Source: Bacteroidia bacterium
Lineage (GTDB): Bacteria > Bacteroidota > Bacteroidia > J057
Reading direction: 5' to 3'
Length of the DNA: 64,000 nucleotides
NCBI GenBank assembly: GCA_041391665.1
Contig: JAWKNO010000001.1
Coordinates: forward strand, 1,054,001 to 1,118,000
Notes under the pieces: generated by a model
The model's database searches: none
What the model was told of the DNA's origin: nothing
The model's input: the letters and a program-made list of their open reading frames with translations, nothing else
Shown: positions 1 through 7,713 of the stretch, piece after piece
Layout: every line of letters begins with the position of its first letter
How positions within the stretch are numbered: position 1 is the stretch's first letter
Position numbers and translations under genes: made by a program

Positions 1-855
1 GTCAAAGAAAAATGGAAACGAATACCGCTCCCGGCCACTCGTATTGCGCACCCGGTGGGGTGTCGAACGATAATAACCGCCGGTCATCCGGTCGAGCATA
101 TCGCCGATATTGCAGATGAAGGTTCCCTCAATATAGGGCGCTTCAATCCATTGTCCGTGTGATCTTACCTGCAAACCTCCGACTGTATCCTGCTTGAGAA
201 TGGTCAGCACGCCGTAGTCGGTATGTTCGCCCACACCCCAGGGCATGGCTGCTGCATCTTCCTTCGACTCGGGCGGATAGTGAAAGATGCGAAACAGGGT
301 CAGCGGGTCACTGGTGTATCGGTCCGAAAAGTACGATTCGGGTAACCCCAGACTCAGGGCCAGCCCTTCCATGAGCTGGTGCCCCAGCGTGGTCATGGCA
401 CTGGTATAGGAAAGTACGGTTTCCCGCAATCCGGAGGGGTGACCGGGAAATAAATTGGCGCCGTGCATGGGTAGTTTCGCCCGCACGCGGGGATCTTCAG
501 GACCAAGCTCCGTACCAAAGTAGAGGCCTTCCTTCCTGTCAGGCTTACCTGAGGTGAGTTCCTCACCAACCGGAAAAAATCCCCGCCAGGCTCTGCCCCC
601 CAGCTTCATGTGTATGTTCATTTTCTCCTCCAATGGCAGGGCAAAAAATTGTTCACTCAGTTGGTGGAGGCGGTTTTGAAGGGTTTCGTCAATGCCGTGC
701 CCCCGGATATAAAAAAAGCCCGATTCACGACAGGCTGCATGGAGTTGTTTTGCAACGGAGTTTCGGTCGCCCTGACCCGCAACGAGGGGAGAGATATCGA
801 TGACTGGGACATGGGTCAGCGGAGTTTGCATATGATCAATATTATTGAATGACAT
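1..855 (-). CDS. 2-oxoglutarate/Fe(II) oxygenase, isopenicillin N synthase-like family, 3' end cut by window
   Basis: Translating the minus strand from the ATG at 853-855 gives 285 residues with no stop before base 1, so the C-terminus lies outside the window. The N-terminal DIOX_N part includes SGFFYIRGHGI at about 45-55. The jelly-roll core carries the iron ligands H211 and D213 (GEHTDYG) and H267 (STPHRVRN). R277-Y-S279 would bind the 2-oxoglutarate carboxylate. Family members are soluble Fe(II) enzymes that hydroxylate, desaturate or cyclise small molecules; members of this length are common in bacteria and the substrate cannot be told. It is transcribed away from the SusC gene, sharing a 240-bp divergent upstream region. 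All metal and cosubstrate residues are present, so it is probably active. Confidence 0.88.
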   Translation of the reverse strand, partial: MSFNNIDHMQTPLTHVPVIDISPLVAGQGDRNSVAKQLHAACRESGFFYIRGHGIDETLQNRLHQLSEQFFALPLEEKMNIHMKLGGRAWRGFFPVGEELTSGKPDRKEGLYFGTELGPEDPRVRAKLPMHGANLFPGHPSGLRETVLSYTSAMTTLGHQLMEGLALSLGLPESYFSDRYTSDPLTLFRIFHYPPESKEDAAAMPWGVGEHTDYGVLTILKQDTVGGLQVRSHGQWIEAPYIEGTFICNIGDMLDRMTGGYYRSTPHRVRNTSGRERYSFPFFFD

Positions 856-939
856 ACCCGGTTTAAAATAAAATTTTTTGTTCTGCCTTTTGAACTATAC
901 CCATTGGTAAAATCATTTTGCCTCCCTATATTACTTAAC

Positions 940-972
940 ATTTGGCTAACAAATGATTAATATTTGGTTAAT
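940..972. promoter_or_regulatory. Paired ATTTGGYTAAY repeats upstream of susC-like gene
   Basis: ATTTGGCTAAC (940-950) and ATTTGGTTAAT (962-972) are direct repeats 22 bp apart, about two helical turns. They lie in the divergent region between the oxygenase and SusC genes. The spacing suits a dimeric activator or repressor on one DNA face. No binding protein is identifiable, so this is a candidate operator only. Confidence 0.35.
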
Positions 973-1095
973 GTTGGGCCTCTGATAAACAACTCACAAT
1001 TAAACGTTCATTAAGTTTTTGGGGAGGCTAAAGCCTTTCTTTTTTTCTATCTAACTATGTACTGTCTACTTAACTACAATTATAATTTTGCTTCG

Positions 1096-4000
1096 ATGAA
1101 ACATTCACTACGTTTTGCATCTCCAGATTCATGGTTGCTGCGGTTTTTTATGTTGAACTTTTTGTTCCTGCAGCTTGCATGGGTTACGGCAAAAGTGCCT
1201 GAAACCGTCTCTATCGCTGATTTTACTGTCAGTGGTCGCGTCATGGATGCCCAGTCAAAAGAACCCCTTGTTGGCTGTACCATCACGCTCAAAGGTGCTA
1301 CAACCGGTACACTTTCTGGCGACGACGGCAGATTTTCGATCAGTGTGCCTGACGAAAAAGCCGTACTGGTATTCACTTACCTCGGCTATGAAAAACAGGA
1401 AGTAACCGTCGGCAACCGTACGTCCATTGACGTGATGATGGCTGCTTCCGGTCTGGAACTTGACCAGGTTCTTCTCGTTGGTTATGGCTCTACCGCCAAA
1501 AAAGATCTCACAGGTTCGATCACCTCGCTTAAAAGTGATGACTTCAACCGTGGGATTATGAATTCACCCGAACAGCTTCTTCAGGGTAAAGTCGCAGGGG
1601 TAAATGTGACCTCTGCAAGCGGCGAACCCGGTACAGGTCAGAATATCACTGTGCGCGGACCCGGTGGCGTTCGTACCGGAAGTACTCCGCTGTTTGTACT
1701 TGACGGACTTGCACTGGACAACTCGAGCACAGGTGGCGCGATTAACCCGCTGACCTTCCTCAATCCCGAAGACATTGAGTCCATTGATGTGCTGAAAGAT
1801 GCATCCGCAACCGCTATCTACGGTGCCCGTGGTGCCAATGGGGTCATCATCATCACCACCAAAAGAGGCAAAACTGGTGTTTCTTCCTTCAACTACAATG
1901 GAAGCCTGGGTTTATCGACCATTGCTCGCCCTCTGGATGTATTTACCGCTGATGAATACAGACAGGAAGTGGTGAAAATCGGTGGTATCCTCGACGACCG
2001 CGGTGGCAATACTGACTGGCAACAGGAAATTACCCGTCAGGCGATTACCCAAAACCACAACTTTTCTATGGGCGGCGGTGCCGGTGATCTTACCTACTAC
2101 GCTTCTTTTGGGGTACAAAACCAGGAAGGTATTCTGAAAAATAATCAGTTTGACCGCCTCTCGGGAAGGATCAACGCTACACAAAAACTCTGGGAAGACC
2201 GCCTGTCCATTGACGTGAATATCAACGCAACCAACTCTGTCAATGAGCGCCCGCCAATTGGTTTTTTGGTCGGAAGTGCTATCACAGCTAATCCTACCTA
2301 TCCGGCGTATGCTTCAGATGGTACGCCATTTATCGATCAGAATTTTACCAGTCCGCTCAGAGTGCTGGATCTGGAAAAAGACATTACCACTACCAACCGG
2401 GTGATTGCCAATGTTTCTCCCTCTCTCAAACTGATGAAAGGGTTGGTGTATAAGCTCAATTATGGTCTTGACTACTCCAATTCCACACAAGATATTCAGT
2501 CTCTGGCAAGCAATTTGCCACAGCAGGACGGTCGCCTGGAGTCCCGGTATATTACCAATCGCAACGAGCTGATTGAAAATTATCTTACCTATACCTACAA
2601 CGGCGATAAACATAACCTGACTGTACTGGGAGGACATTCCTACCAGACGATTTTTGTACAGGGACGCACCAGTAGCATCAACAAATTTCCTGTATCGGAT
2701 ATCGAGCCAATCTACAACCCCGGACTGGGGCAGGAACTTACGCTCGCGAGCAATAAGCCAACAGGTTTTGCTGTGATCAATGAATTGCAGTCTTTCTTCT
2801 CACGGGTAAATTATCAGCTGATGGATAAATACCTGCTGACAACTACCGTACGTGCAGATGGTTCTTCCAAATTTGGTGAAAACAATAAATATGGTGTTTT
2901 CCCTTCCTTCTCCCTCGGCTGGAGAATTTCTGAAGAAGCTTTTATGCAGAATACACCTTTCAGCGAATTGAAACTGCGCGGTGGTTACGGATTGACCGGA
3001 AATCAGGAAATCCCTTCCAAGATTACCCAGTCGCTGTTTACTTCCTCTGTGTCAAGTACTACCAGCTATCCGCTCTCTCCGGCTGGGCCATTTCCTGCGG
3101 GAACATCTTTCACACGTCTGGCAAATCCCGATATCCAATGGGAAGTATCTTCGCAAATCGACCTCGGACTTGACTTCGGGTTGTTTGACGGAGCACTTTA
3201 CGGCTCTATCGATTACTTCAACAAGGTATCCAATAATATCCTGCTGGAGGTTATCCCTGCCGACCCGGTACAGCCTGCGAGCAGTTTCTGGACCAATGTG
3301 GAAGACATGACGATTACTAACCAGGGATTTGAGTTTGAGCTTAATTACCGTTTCCTCTCCGAGAAAACTTTCCGGTTTGAAATTGGCGGTAACCTGACTC
3401 TGATAGACAATGAGGTAACAGGTTCACCTTATACCGTAATTCCTTCGGGAAGTGCTTCCGGTTCCGGTCTGACCTCTGCCACAATCAATGGATATGTAAA
3501 CGGACAGCCTATCGGTACATTTTTCCTGAGAGAGTTTATTGGCTTTACAGATGATGGTCTGAGCGAATACAGCGATATCGACGGAGACGGCCTGGTAGGA
3601 GATAATGACCGGGTTGCAGCGGGAACTGCTTTGCCAAAACAAATCTTTGGATTTAATACGATTTTGGGATTCAAGGGCTTTGAACTGGTGGCCAACCTCA
3701 ACGGAGTTGCCGGAAACAAAATCTATGACAATACTGCCAATGCCAATTTCTACAAACTGCGTTTGTCCAAAGGTATAAATACTACTGCCGAGGCGATTGC
3801 TTCTCCCGAAGAATCCATTAACAATGCGGCGCCTGTTTCCACCCGTTACTTAAAAGATGCTTCATTTCTCCGGATGAACAACCTCAGCCTGAGCTACAAT
3901 GTCGATACTCAGGCAATGGGTATCGGTAAATGGGTAAAAGGCCTTAGACTGTCTGTAACTGGTCAGAACCTGTTTGTCATCACTTCCTATGATGGATTTG

Positions 4001-4113
4001 ATCCGGAAGTAAACACAGACCGCACGATCAACGGAATCTCTTCTTATGGAATTGATTATCTCAGCTACCCTCGTGCAAAATCGCTCATCTTTGGCATTAA
4101 CGTCAATTTCTAA
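1096..4113 (+). CDS. SusC/RagA-family TonB-dependent outer-membrane transporter
   Basis: This is an outer-membrane barrel that imports glycans, peptides or other large nutrients with a SusD lid, powered by TonB. It encodes about 1005 residues, normal for SusC. I chose the ATG at 1096 because it gives a basic start followed by a hydrophobic signal segment (FFMLNFLFLQLAW); an ATG at 1057 adds 13 residues. A carboxypeptidase-regulatory-like domain follows (about 43-118, VSGRVMD...GCTITLKG). Next come the plug with the SusC signature (GYGSTAKKDLTGS, LFVLDGL, IDVLKDASATAIYGARGANG) and the 22-strand barrel region to the C-terminus. The SusD partner starts 10 bp downstream, so the two are an operon. 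No glycoside hydrolase, peptidase or sigma/anti-sigma pair accompanies it, so the substrate is unknown. Confidence 0.96.
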   Translation: MKHSLRFASPDSWLLRFFMLNFLFLQLAWVTAKVPETVSIADFTVSGRVMDAQSKEPLVGCTITLKGATTGTLSGDDGRFSISVPDEKAVLVFTYLGYEKQEVTVGNRTSIDVMMAASGLELDQVLLVGYGSTAKKDLTGSITSLKSDDFNRGIMNSPEQLLQGKVAGVNVTSASGEPGTGQNITVRGPGGVRTGSTPLFVLDGLALDNSSTGGAINPLTFLNPEDIESIDVLKDASATAIYGARGANGVIIITTKRGKTGVSSFNYNGSLGLSTIARPLDVFTADEYRQEVVKIGGILDDRGGNTDWQQEITRQAITQNHNFSMGGGAGDLTYYASFGVQNQEGILKNNQFDRLSGRINATQKLWEDRLSIDVNINATNSVNERPPIGFLVGSAITANPTYPAYASDGTPFIDQNFTSPLRVLDLEKDITTTNRVIANVSPSLKLMKGLVYKLNYGLDYSNSTQDIQSLASNLPQQDGRLESRYITNRNELIENYLTYTYNGDKHNLTVLGGHSYQTIFVQGRTSSINKFPVSDIEPIYNPGLGQELTLASNKPTGFAVINELQSFFSRVNYQLMDKYLLTTTVRADGSSKFGENNKYGVFPSFSLGWRISEEAFMQNTPFSELKLRGGYGLTGNQEIPSKITQSLFTSSVSSTTSYPLSPAGPFPAGTSFTRLANPDIQWEVSSQIDLGLDFGLFDGALYGSIDYFNKVSNNILLEVIPADPVQPASSFWTNVEDMTITNQGFEFELNYRFLSEKTFRFEIGGNLTLIDNEVTGSPYTVIPSGSASGSGLTSATINGYVNGQPIGTFFLREFIGFTDDGLSEYSDIDGDGLVGDNDRVAAGTALPKQIFGFNTILGFKGFELVANLNGVAGNKIYDNTANANFYKLRLSKGINTTAEAIASPEESINNAAPVSTRYLKDASFLRMNNLSLSYNVDTQAMGIGKWVKGLRLSVTGQNLFVITSYDGFDPEVNTDRTINGISSYGIDYLSYPRAKSLIFGINVNF

Positions 4114-4123
4114 TTCTCCGACA

Positions 4124-5809
4124 ATGAAAAAAAATCTATTGATATTCACGCTCCTCAGTGTCATGATGGTGTACAACAGTTGTACCGACCTGAAGGAGAA
4201 TATTCTCGACGAAACCTCTGCTACCGGCCTTTCTGACAAAGAAGCTGCCGAAGGAATCGTTGCACCGGTTTATGCGTTGCTGCCCAGTCTTTTCCAGCAT
4301 ACCCGCTACTTCGCATTGCAGGAAATCTCTACAGATGAGGCCATTTTGCCTTATCGCGGAGGTACAGACTGGGGCGATAATGGTATTTATATCGAAATGC
4401 ACCAGCACAATTACCGCAGCACGGATCCCAATATCCGCGGTACCTGGACTTTTCTGCTTACCAGTATTTCACGGGCAGTTACGGCGATTAACGTATTGCC
4501 CGAAAACAGCGATCCTTCCGCACAGCTTTACCTTGCTGAAGCCCGGGGTATGCGTGCTTACTATTCGCTGTTGACGCTGGATCTTTTTGGGTTGGTTTTT
4601 GTAAAAGATGACCTCAATCAGACCTCAACGATTCTCCGCGGTTCGGAAGCCGTAAACTTCATCGAAAGCGAGTTGCTCGCCGTCGAACCTTCTTTGTCAA
4701 ACGACGTCGGACATGGAAGATTTAACCGCGCTGCTGCATGGGGACTGCTGGCAAGGCTGTATCTGAATGCTGCTGTTTACAGAGATCCTTATTCTACCAA
4801 CTTCGACTTTACAGGGTCTGATATGGATAAGGTTGTCGAGTACACCGACAAGATTATCAACTCGGGTTTGTTTCAGTTGTCGTCAGACTATTTCTCTATT
4901 TTTGATTCTGACAACTACGACAACAGCGAGATCATATTTGCGGTAGATCAGCGGGCAGAACTCAACGGACACAACCGGATGGCTTATTTTTCTCTTTCCG
5001 GAGATCATTATCCATTACCAGCTTTCCCAAATGCAAATGGAACAGACGGCCCGGGTATTACTTCAGATTTTTACCAGACATGGGTAAGTGCTTACGGAGC
5101 TGATGATCCTTCTGTTGATCCGCGCTTTTACCAGCAGAATCTTGGGGTATATACCAATCCCGCAGATACGTGTGTGGCAGCTGCCGATTTCAAAATCGAC
5201 AGAGGCATCCTGAGAGGTCAGCAATACGGTCTGATTCGCACCAATGGTGTATTTGAAACCTGTGCTGACGGCAAACTTCGCATTGGCCCGCTTACCAATG
5301 CTTCCCGCAATCGTCAGGATTTGCCGGTCAATTTTACCGAACAAATAGACTTCACGGTAGAAGGCAGTAACTACAGCACGGGTTTTCGGGTAGAAAAATA
5401 CGAGTTTAGCCCCAAGTCTTCCAGCGGAAGAAACTTTGGTGATGCAGACCTTGTGATTATTCGCCTGGCCGACGTATATCTGATGCGTGCAGAAGCTAAA
5501 CTCAGAAAAAACAACGATGTAGGTAGCGCCCTGGCGGATGTAAATACCGTAAGAGCTTCCAGAACCAGCACAACTCCTCCTCCGGCACTGACAGATATGT
5601 CGCTAGATCTGTTGTACCGCGAGCGTGGGTTTGAGTTTTACTGGGAAATGCTTCGCCGCACCGATATGATCCGGTTTGGCAAATATGAAGATACATGGAC
5701 AGAAAAAACCAATTCCGATCCAAGGAAGAGATTGTTCCCGATTCCCCAGACAGCCATTGATGGAGCTTCCAACCTCCCCGGCTATCTGGAGCAGAATGAA
5801 GGGTACTAG
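4124..5809 (+). CDS. SusD/RagB-family nutrient-binding lipoprotein
   Basis: This is the surface-exposed lid of the SusC transporter just upstream. It encodes 561 residues from the ATG at 4124, where a lipoprotein signal peptide begins; the lipobox is VYNSC with C20 as the lipidated residue. The N-terminal TPR-type helices contain AEARGMRAYYSLLTLDLFG, typical of SusD. The C-terminal RagB signature (IIRLADVYLMRAEA, YRERGFEFYWE, FPIPQTAID, NLPGYLEQNEGY) is complete. The gene follows SusC by 10 bp and ends at a strong terminator, so SusC and SusD form a closed two-gene unit. The sequence does not show whether the ligand is a glycan or a peptide. Confidence 0.95.
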   Translation: MKKNLLIFTLLSVMMVYNSCTDLKENILDETSATGLSDKEAAEGIVAPVYALLPSLFQHTRYFALQEISTDEAILPYRGGTDWGDNGIYIEMHQHNYRSTDPNIRGTWTFLLTSISRAVTAINVLPENSDPSAQLYLAEARGMRAYYSLLTLDLFGLVFVKDDLNQTSTILRGSEAVNFIESELLAVEPSLSNDVGHGRFNRAAAWGLLARLYLNAAVYRDPYSTNFDFTGSDMDKVVEYTDKIINSGLFQLSSDYFSIFDSDNYDNSEIIFAVDQRAELNGHNRMAYFSLSGDHYPLPAFPNANGTDGPGITSDFYQTWVSAYGADDPSVDPRFYQQNLGVYTNPADTCVAAADFKIDRGILRGQQYGLIRTNGVFETCADGKLRIGPLTNASRNRQDLPVNFTEQIDFTVEGSNYSTGFRVEKYEFSPKSSSGRNFGDADLVIIRLADVYLMRAEAKLRKNNDVGSALADVNTVRASRTSTTPPPALTDMSLDLLYRERGFEFYWEMLRRTDMIRFGKYEDTWTEKTNSDPRKRLFPIPQTAIDGASNLPGYLEQNEGY

Positions 5810-5831
5810 AATTTAAGGACTTTGAACATTG

Positions 5832-5873
5832 AAAAAAACCCGGCTCATCTTTTGGATGGGTCGGGTTTTTTGT
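5832..5873 (+). terminator. Rho-independent terminator after the SusC/SusD pair
   Basis: The arms AACCCGGCTCATC and GATGGGTCGGGTT pair over 13 positions with two G-U wobbles around a 4-base loop. The hairpin is followed by a T tract and sits 22 bp after the SusD stop. Confidence 0.85.
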
Positions 5874-5945
5874 TTATGCTTTCTCCATTTGGCAGTAAAA
5901 AAATCTTATATTGTGACAGCCTGAAAAGAATACGAAATAGAAAGT

Positions 5946-7196
5946 ATGTTAGCCCGGACAAAAACAACTATCCCAATCCTTAACCCGAAATCCGATTCAG
6001 GTAAGGGACATTTTTTCAGTCGAACGGGAGACTCGCCGGGTACATTTTTTGCGAAAAAAAATGAAATCCAAACGAAGAAAAACCCTATTCAGAGAAAAAT
6101 TCAGATTGGAAAAGAAGGCCTGGTTTGGGCACGGGGGAATGAGGATGAGGCGTACCAGGCTGCGGGAGAAACTGTTAAAAACGAACAAACAGGACCTCTT
6201 GCAAAATGGTTTGTCCGGTATTTGTTAGCGAAAGATAATGTTGAATTTTTTGATGATGAATCTAAGTATTCTATCCATTTGGATACCTATGTCGAGAAGT
6301 GGAAACAGAGGCTGGGAGACCTTGGCATTAAGGATGACGCGAGGATGGAAAATGCCTTTTGGATGTACAACAAGCTCGAAAATACAGATGCGGGCGATGA
6401 AGCGATAATCTATAAAATTGCGGATCAGTATCATGCCTTTAAGGAAAGATGGATAGAACAGCAAAAAGCCAATGACAAAGATTATCAGGGGAAAGGTTTG
6501 ATTTACTACCCCCGAGCTGCTGCTAAAGCTTCTAAACAGGCCTCAGAATCTTCGGAGGCTCCCGCTACGAAAGATAACCTTCATACAATGCCTTTAAATT
6601 TTTCCTGGCTTGCTGCACTGGTACACCACCAGGTACCAGTCAGAGTAGTTGTGCCGTTAGATGACAGGGTACTGATCCGGGCAAAAGATGGAGCAACAGA
6701 TATGGAGGCTGTGAAAAGCGGTAAAGCAATGGCTCCACTTTCTGCAACCGCCAGGGAAGTACTGGGGCTTCTTAATGGAGGCTATTATACTGTCAGCAAA
6801 CAACAACCTGGGGACAGGGATTATGAAATCGTACTAACTCCTACAGGAAAGCCCCTACTATTTCCAGATGAAGTCGCAATAGTGTCAGAAATGGCTTATA
6901 TGGAATTGGTAAAGGAATTAGGCAACGCCGGAATTAAAATTCAACCAGAAACGCTTGTAGGCCAAATTACTCCACAAATAAAAGCAGAAACTGAAAAAAT
7001 ACAGTCTGCAATGATTGCCCGCGCAACACAAAATAAGTCAACCAAAGCTGATAGCAATGCAGATGATATTATGGCTGCACTTGGTCAAAGACCTCAAGGG
7101 AGCATATGGAAAGCACGGATGATTGCGGGAATCATCATTGCCCTGATCGCATCTTTTTTATTCAATAGATTCAGTGGGAATACAAATACCCATTGA
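5946..7196 (+). CDS. Unrecognised protein with eCIS-cargo-like N-terminus and C-terminal membrane helix
   Basis: I do not recognise this 416-residue protein. Its first 55 residues resemble the leader of DUF4157-type proteins that accompany extracellular contractile injection systems (eCIS) in Bacteroidota. The matching features are a Gly/Ser-rich start, FF doublets at 23-24 (GHFFSRTGD) and 34-35 (GTFFAKK), and an IQRK motif at 48-51. The metalloprotease HExxH helix of true DUF4157 proteins is missing. Residues about 60-210 are charged and helical. Residues about 215-330 look like a small folded domain (VPVRVVVPLDDRVLIRAKDG). Residues about 388-406 form one hydrophobic helix (MIAGIIIALIASFLF) followed by a short polar tail, as in a tail-anchored protein. 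It follows the SusD terminator and converges on the next gene with a 14-bp gap. No injection-system structural gene is in the window, so the eCIS link rests on motif resemblance alone. Confidence 0.6.
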   Translation: MLARTKTTIPILNPKSDSGKGHFFSRTGDSPGTFFAKKNEIQTKKNPIQRKIQIGKEGLVWARGNEDEAYQAAGETVKNEQTGPLAKWFVRYLLAKDNVEFFDDESKYSIHLDTYVEKWKQRLGDLGIKDDARMENAFWMYNKLENTDAGDEAIIYKIADQYHAFKERWIEQQKANDKDYQGKGLIYYPRAAAKASKQASESSEAPATKDNLHTMPLNFSWLAALVHHQVPVRVVVPLDDRVLIRAKDGATDMEAVKSGKAMAPLSATAREVLGLLNGGYYTVSKQQPGDRDYEIVLTPTGKPLLFPDEVAIVSEMAYMELVKELGNAGIKIQPETLVGQITPQIKAETEKIQSAMIARATQNKSTKADSNADDIMAALGQRPQGSIWKARMIAGIIIALIASFLFNRFSGNTNTH

Positions 7197-7210
7197 AGAA
7201 TAAATTGTCT

Positions 7211-7612
7211 CTACTCAGCCGGAGGCGGGGTATTCCGCAATCCTGTGGCTACTTCAATCCTTACCCGGTCAGGGCGCATCATTTTCTGAATTTTGAACCA
7301 GAATTTTTTCGTTTGGTCGCCTGGGTTACCCGGTGCGATTTCTTTTCCCGGATCTTCAAACGAGCGCACGATTTTGCCATTGATGGCTGGGTCCTTGTCA
7401 ACGATTTCCAGAATCCATAACGGGCCGATAGAGTTTAGACTAAGGCTGTCAGCTTCCCTTTTTGCAATGACAACACCCGAGAAATAAGTATTGTCATTCC
7501 ACTGACGACCGGTTTGCTCTTCCTTGGGGAGAAGTTCTGTTTTTGGCTGTTTTGCCAGCACATCAGTCGTAGGGTCTGAGGTGGTGGTGTTTGTGGTATC
7601 TGTATTTGCCAT
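7211..7612 (-). CDS. Small protein of unknown function
   Basis: This gene encodes 133 residues and I do not recognise the family. The first 35 residues are Thr/Asp-rich and probably disordered. The rest is a compact mixed region (YFSGVVIAKREADSL, PLWILEIVDKDPAINGK, FWFKIQKMMRPDRVRIEVAT) ending in a Pro-rich tail. There is no signal peptide or membrane helix, so it is likely cytoplasmic. It converges on the eCIS-leader-like gene and is divergent from the kinase-cyclase gene, sharing a 101-bp promoter region with the latter. Coding status is supported by the clean reading frame, the ATG after a spacious upstream region and plausible amino-acid composition. Confidence 0.6.
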   Translation of the reverse strand: MANTDTTNTTTSDPTTDVLAKQPKTELLPKEEQTGRQWNDNTYFSGVVIAKREADSLSLNSIGPLWILEIVDKDPAINGKIVRSFEDPGKEIAPGNPGDQTKKFWFKIQKMMRPDRVRIEVATGLRNTPPPAE

Positions 7613-7713
7613 AACTGCAAGGTTTGATAGTTGTAAAAACTATTATGAAGATAGTATTTTTTACTGTGAATGAGAAATTATTCCTTTTCGGTAGCTAAGT
7701 ATTATATTTAGGG

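Noticed and set aside
610..852. Plus-strand open frame of 80 codons
   Set aside because: It lies antisense inside the oxygenase gene, whose minus-strand product has a full set of iron and cosubstrate residues.
1096..5809. Polysaccharide utilisation locus
   Set aside because: The SusC/SusD pair is present but no glycoside hydrolase, lyase, sulfatase or dedicated regulator flanks it.
5946..7612. Contractile injection system locus
   Set aside because: Only a leader-like motif is present. No sheath, tube, baseplate or AAA+ loader gene is visible nearby.
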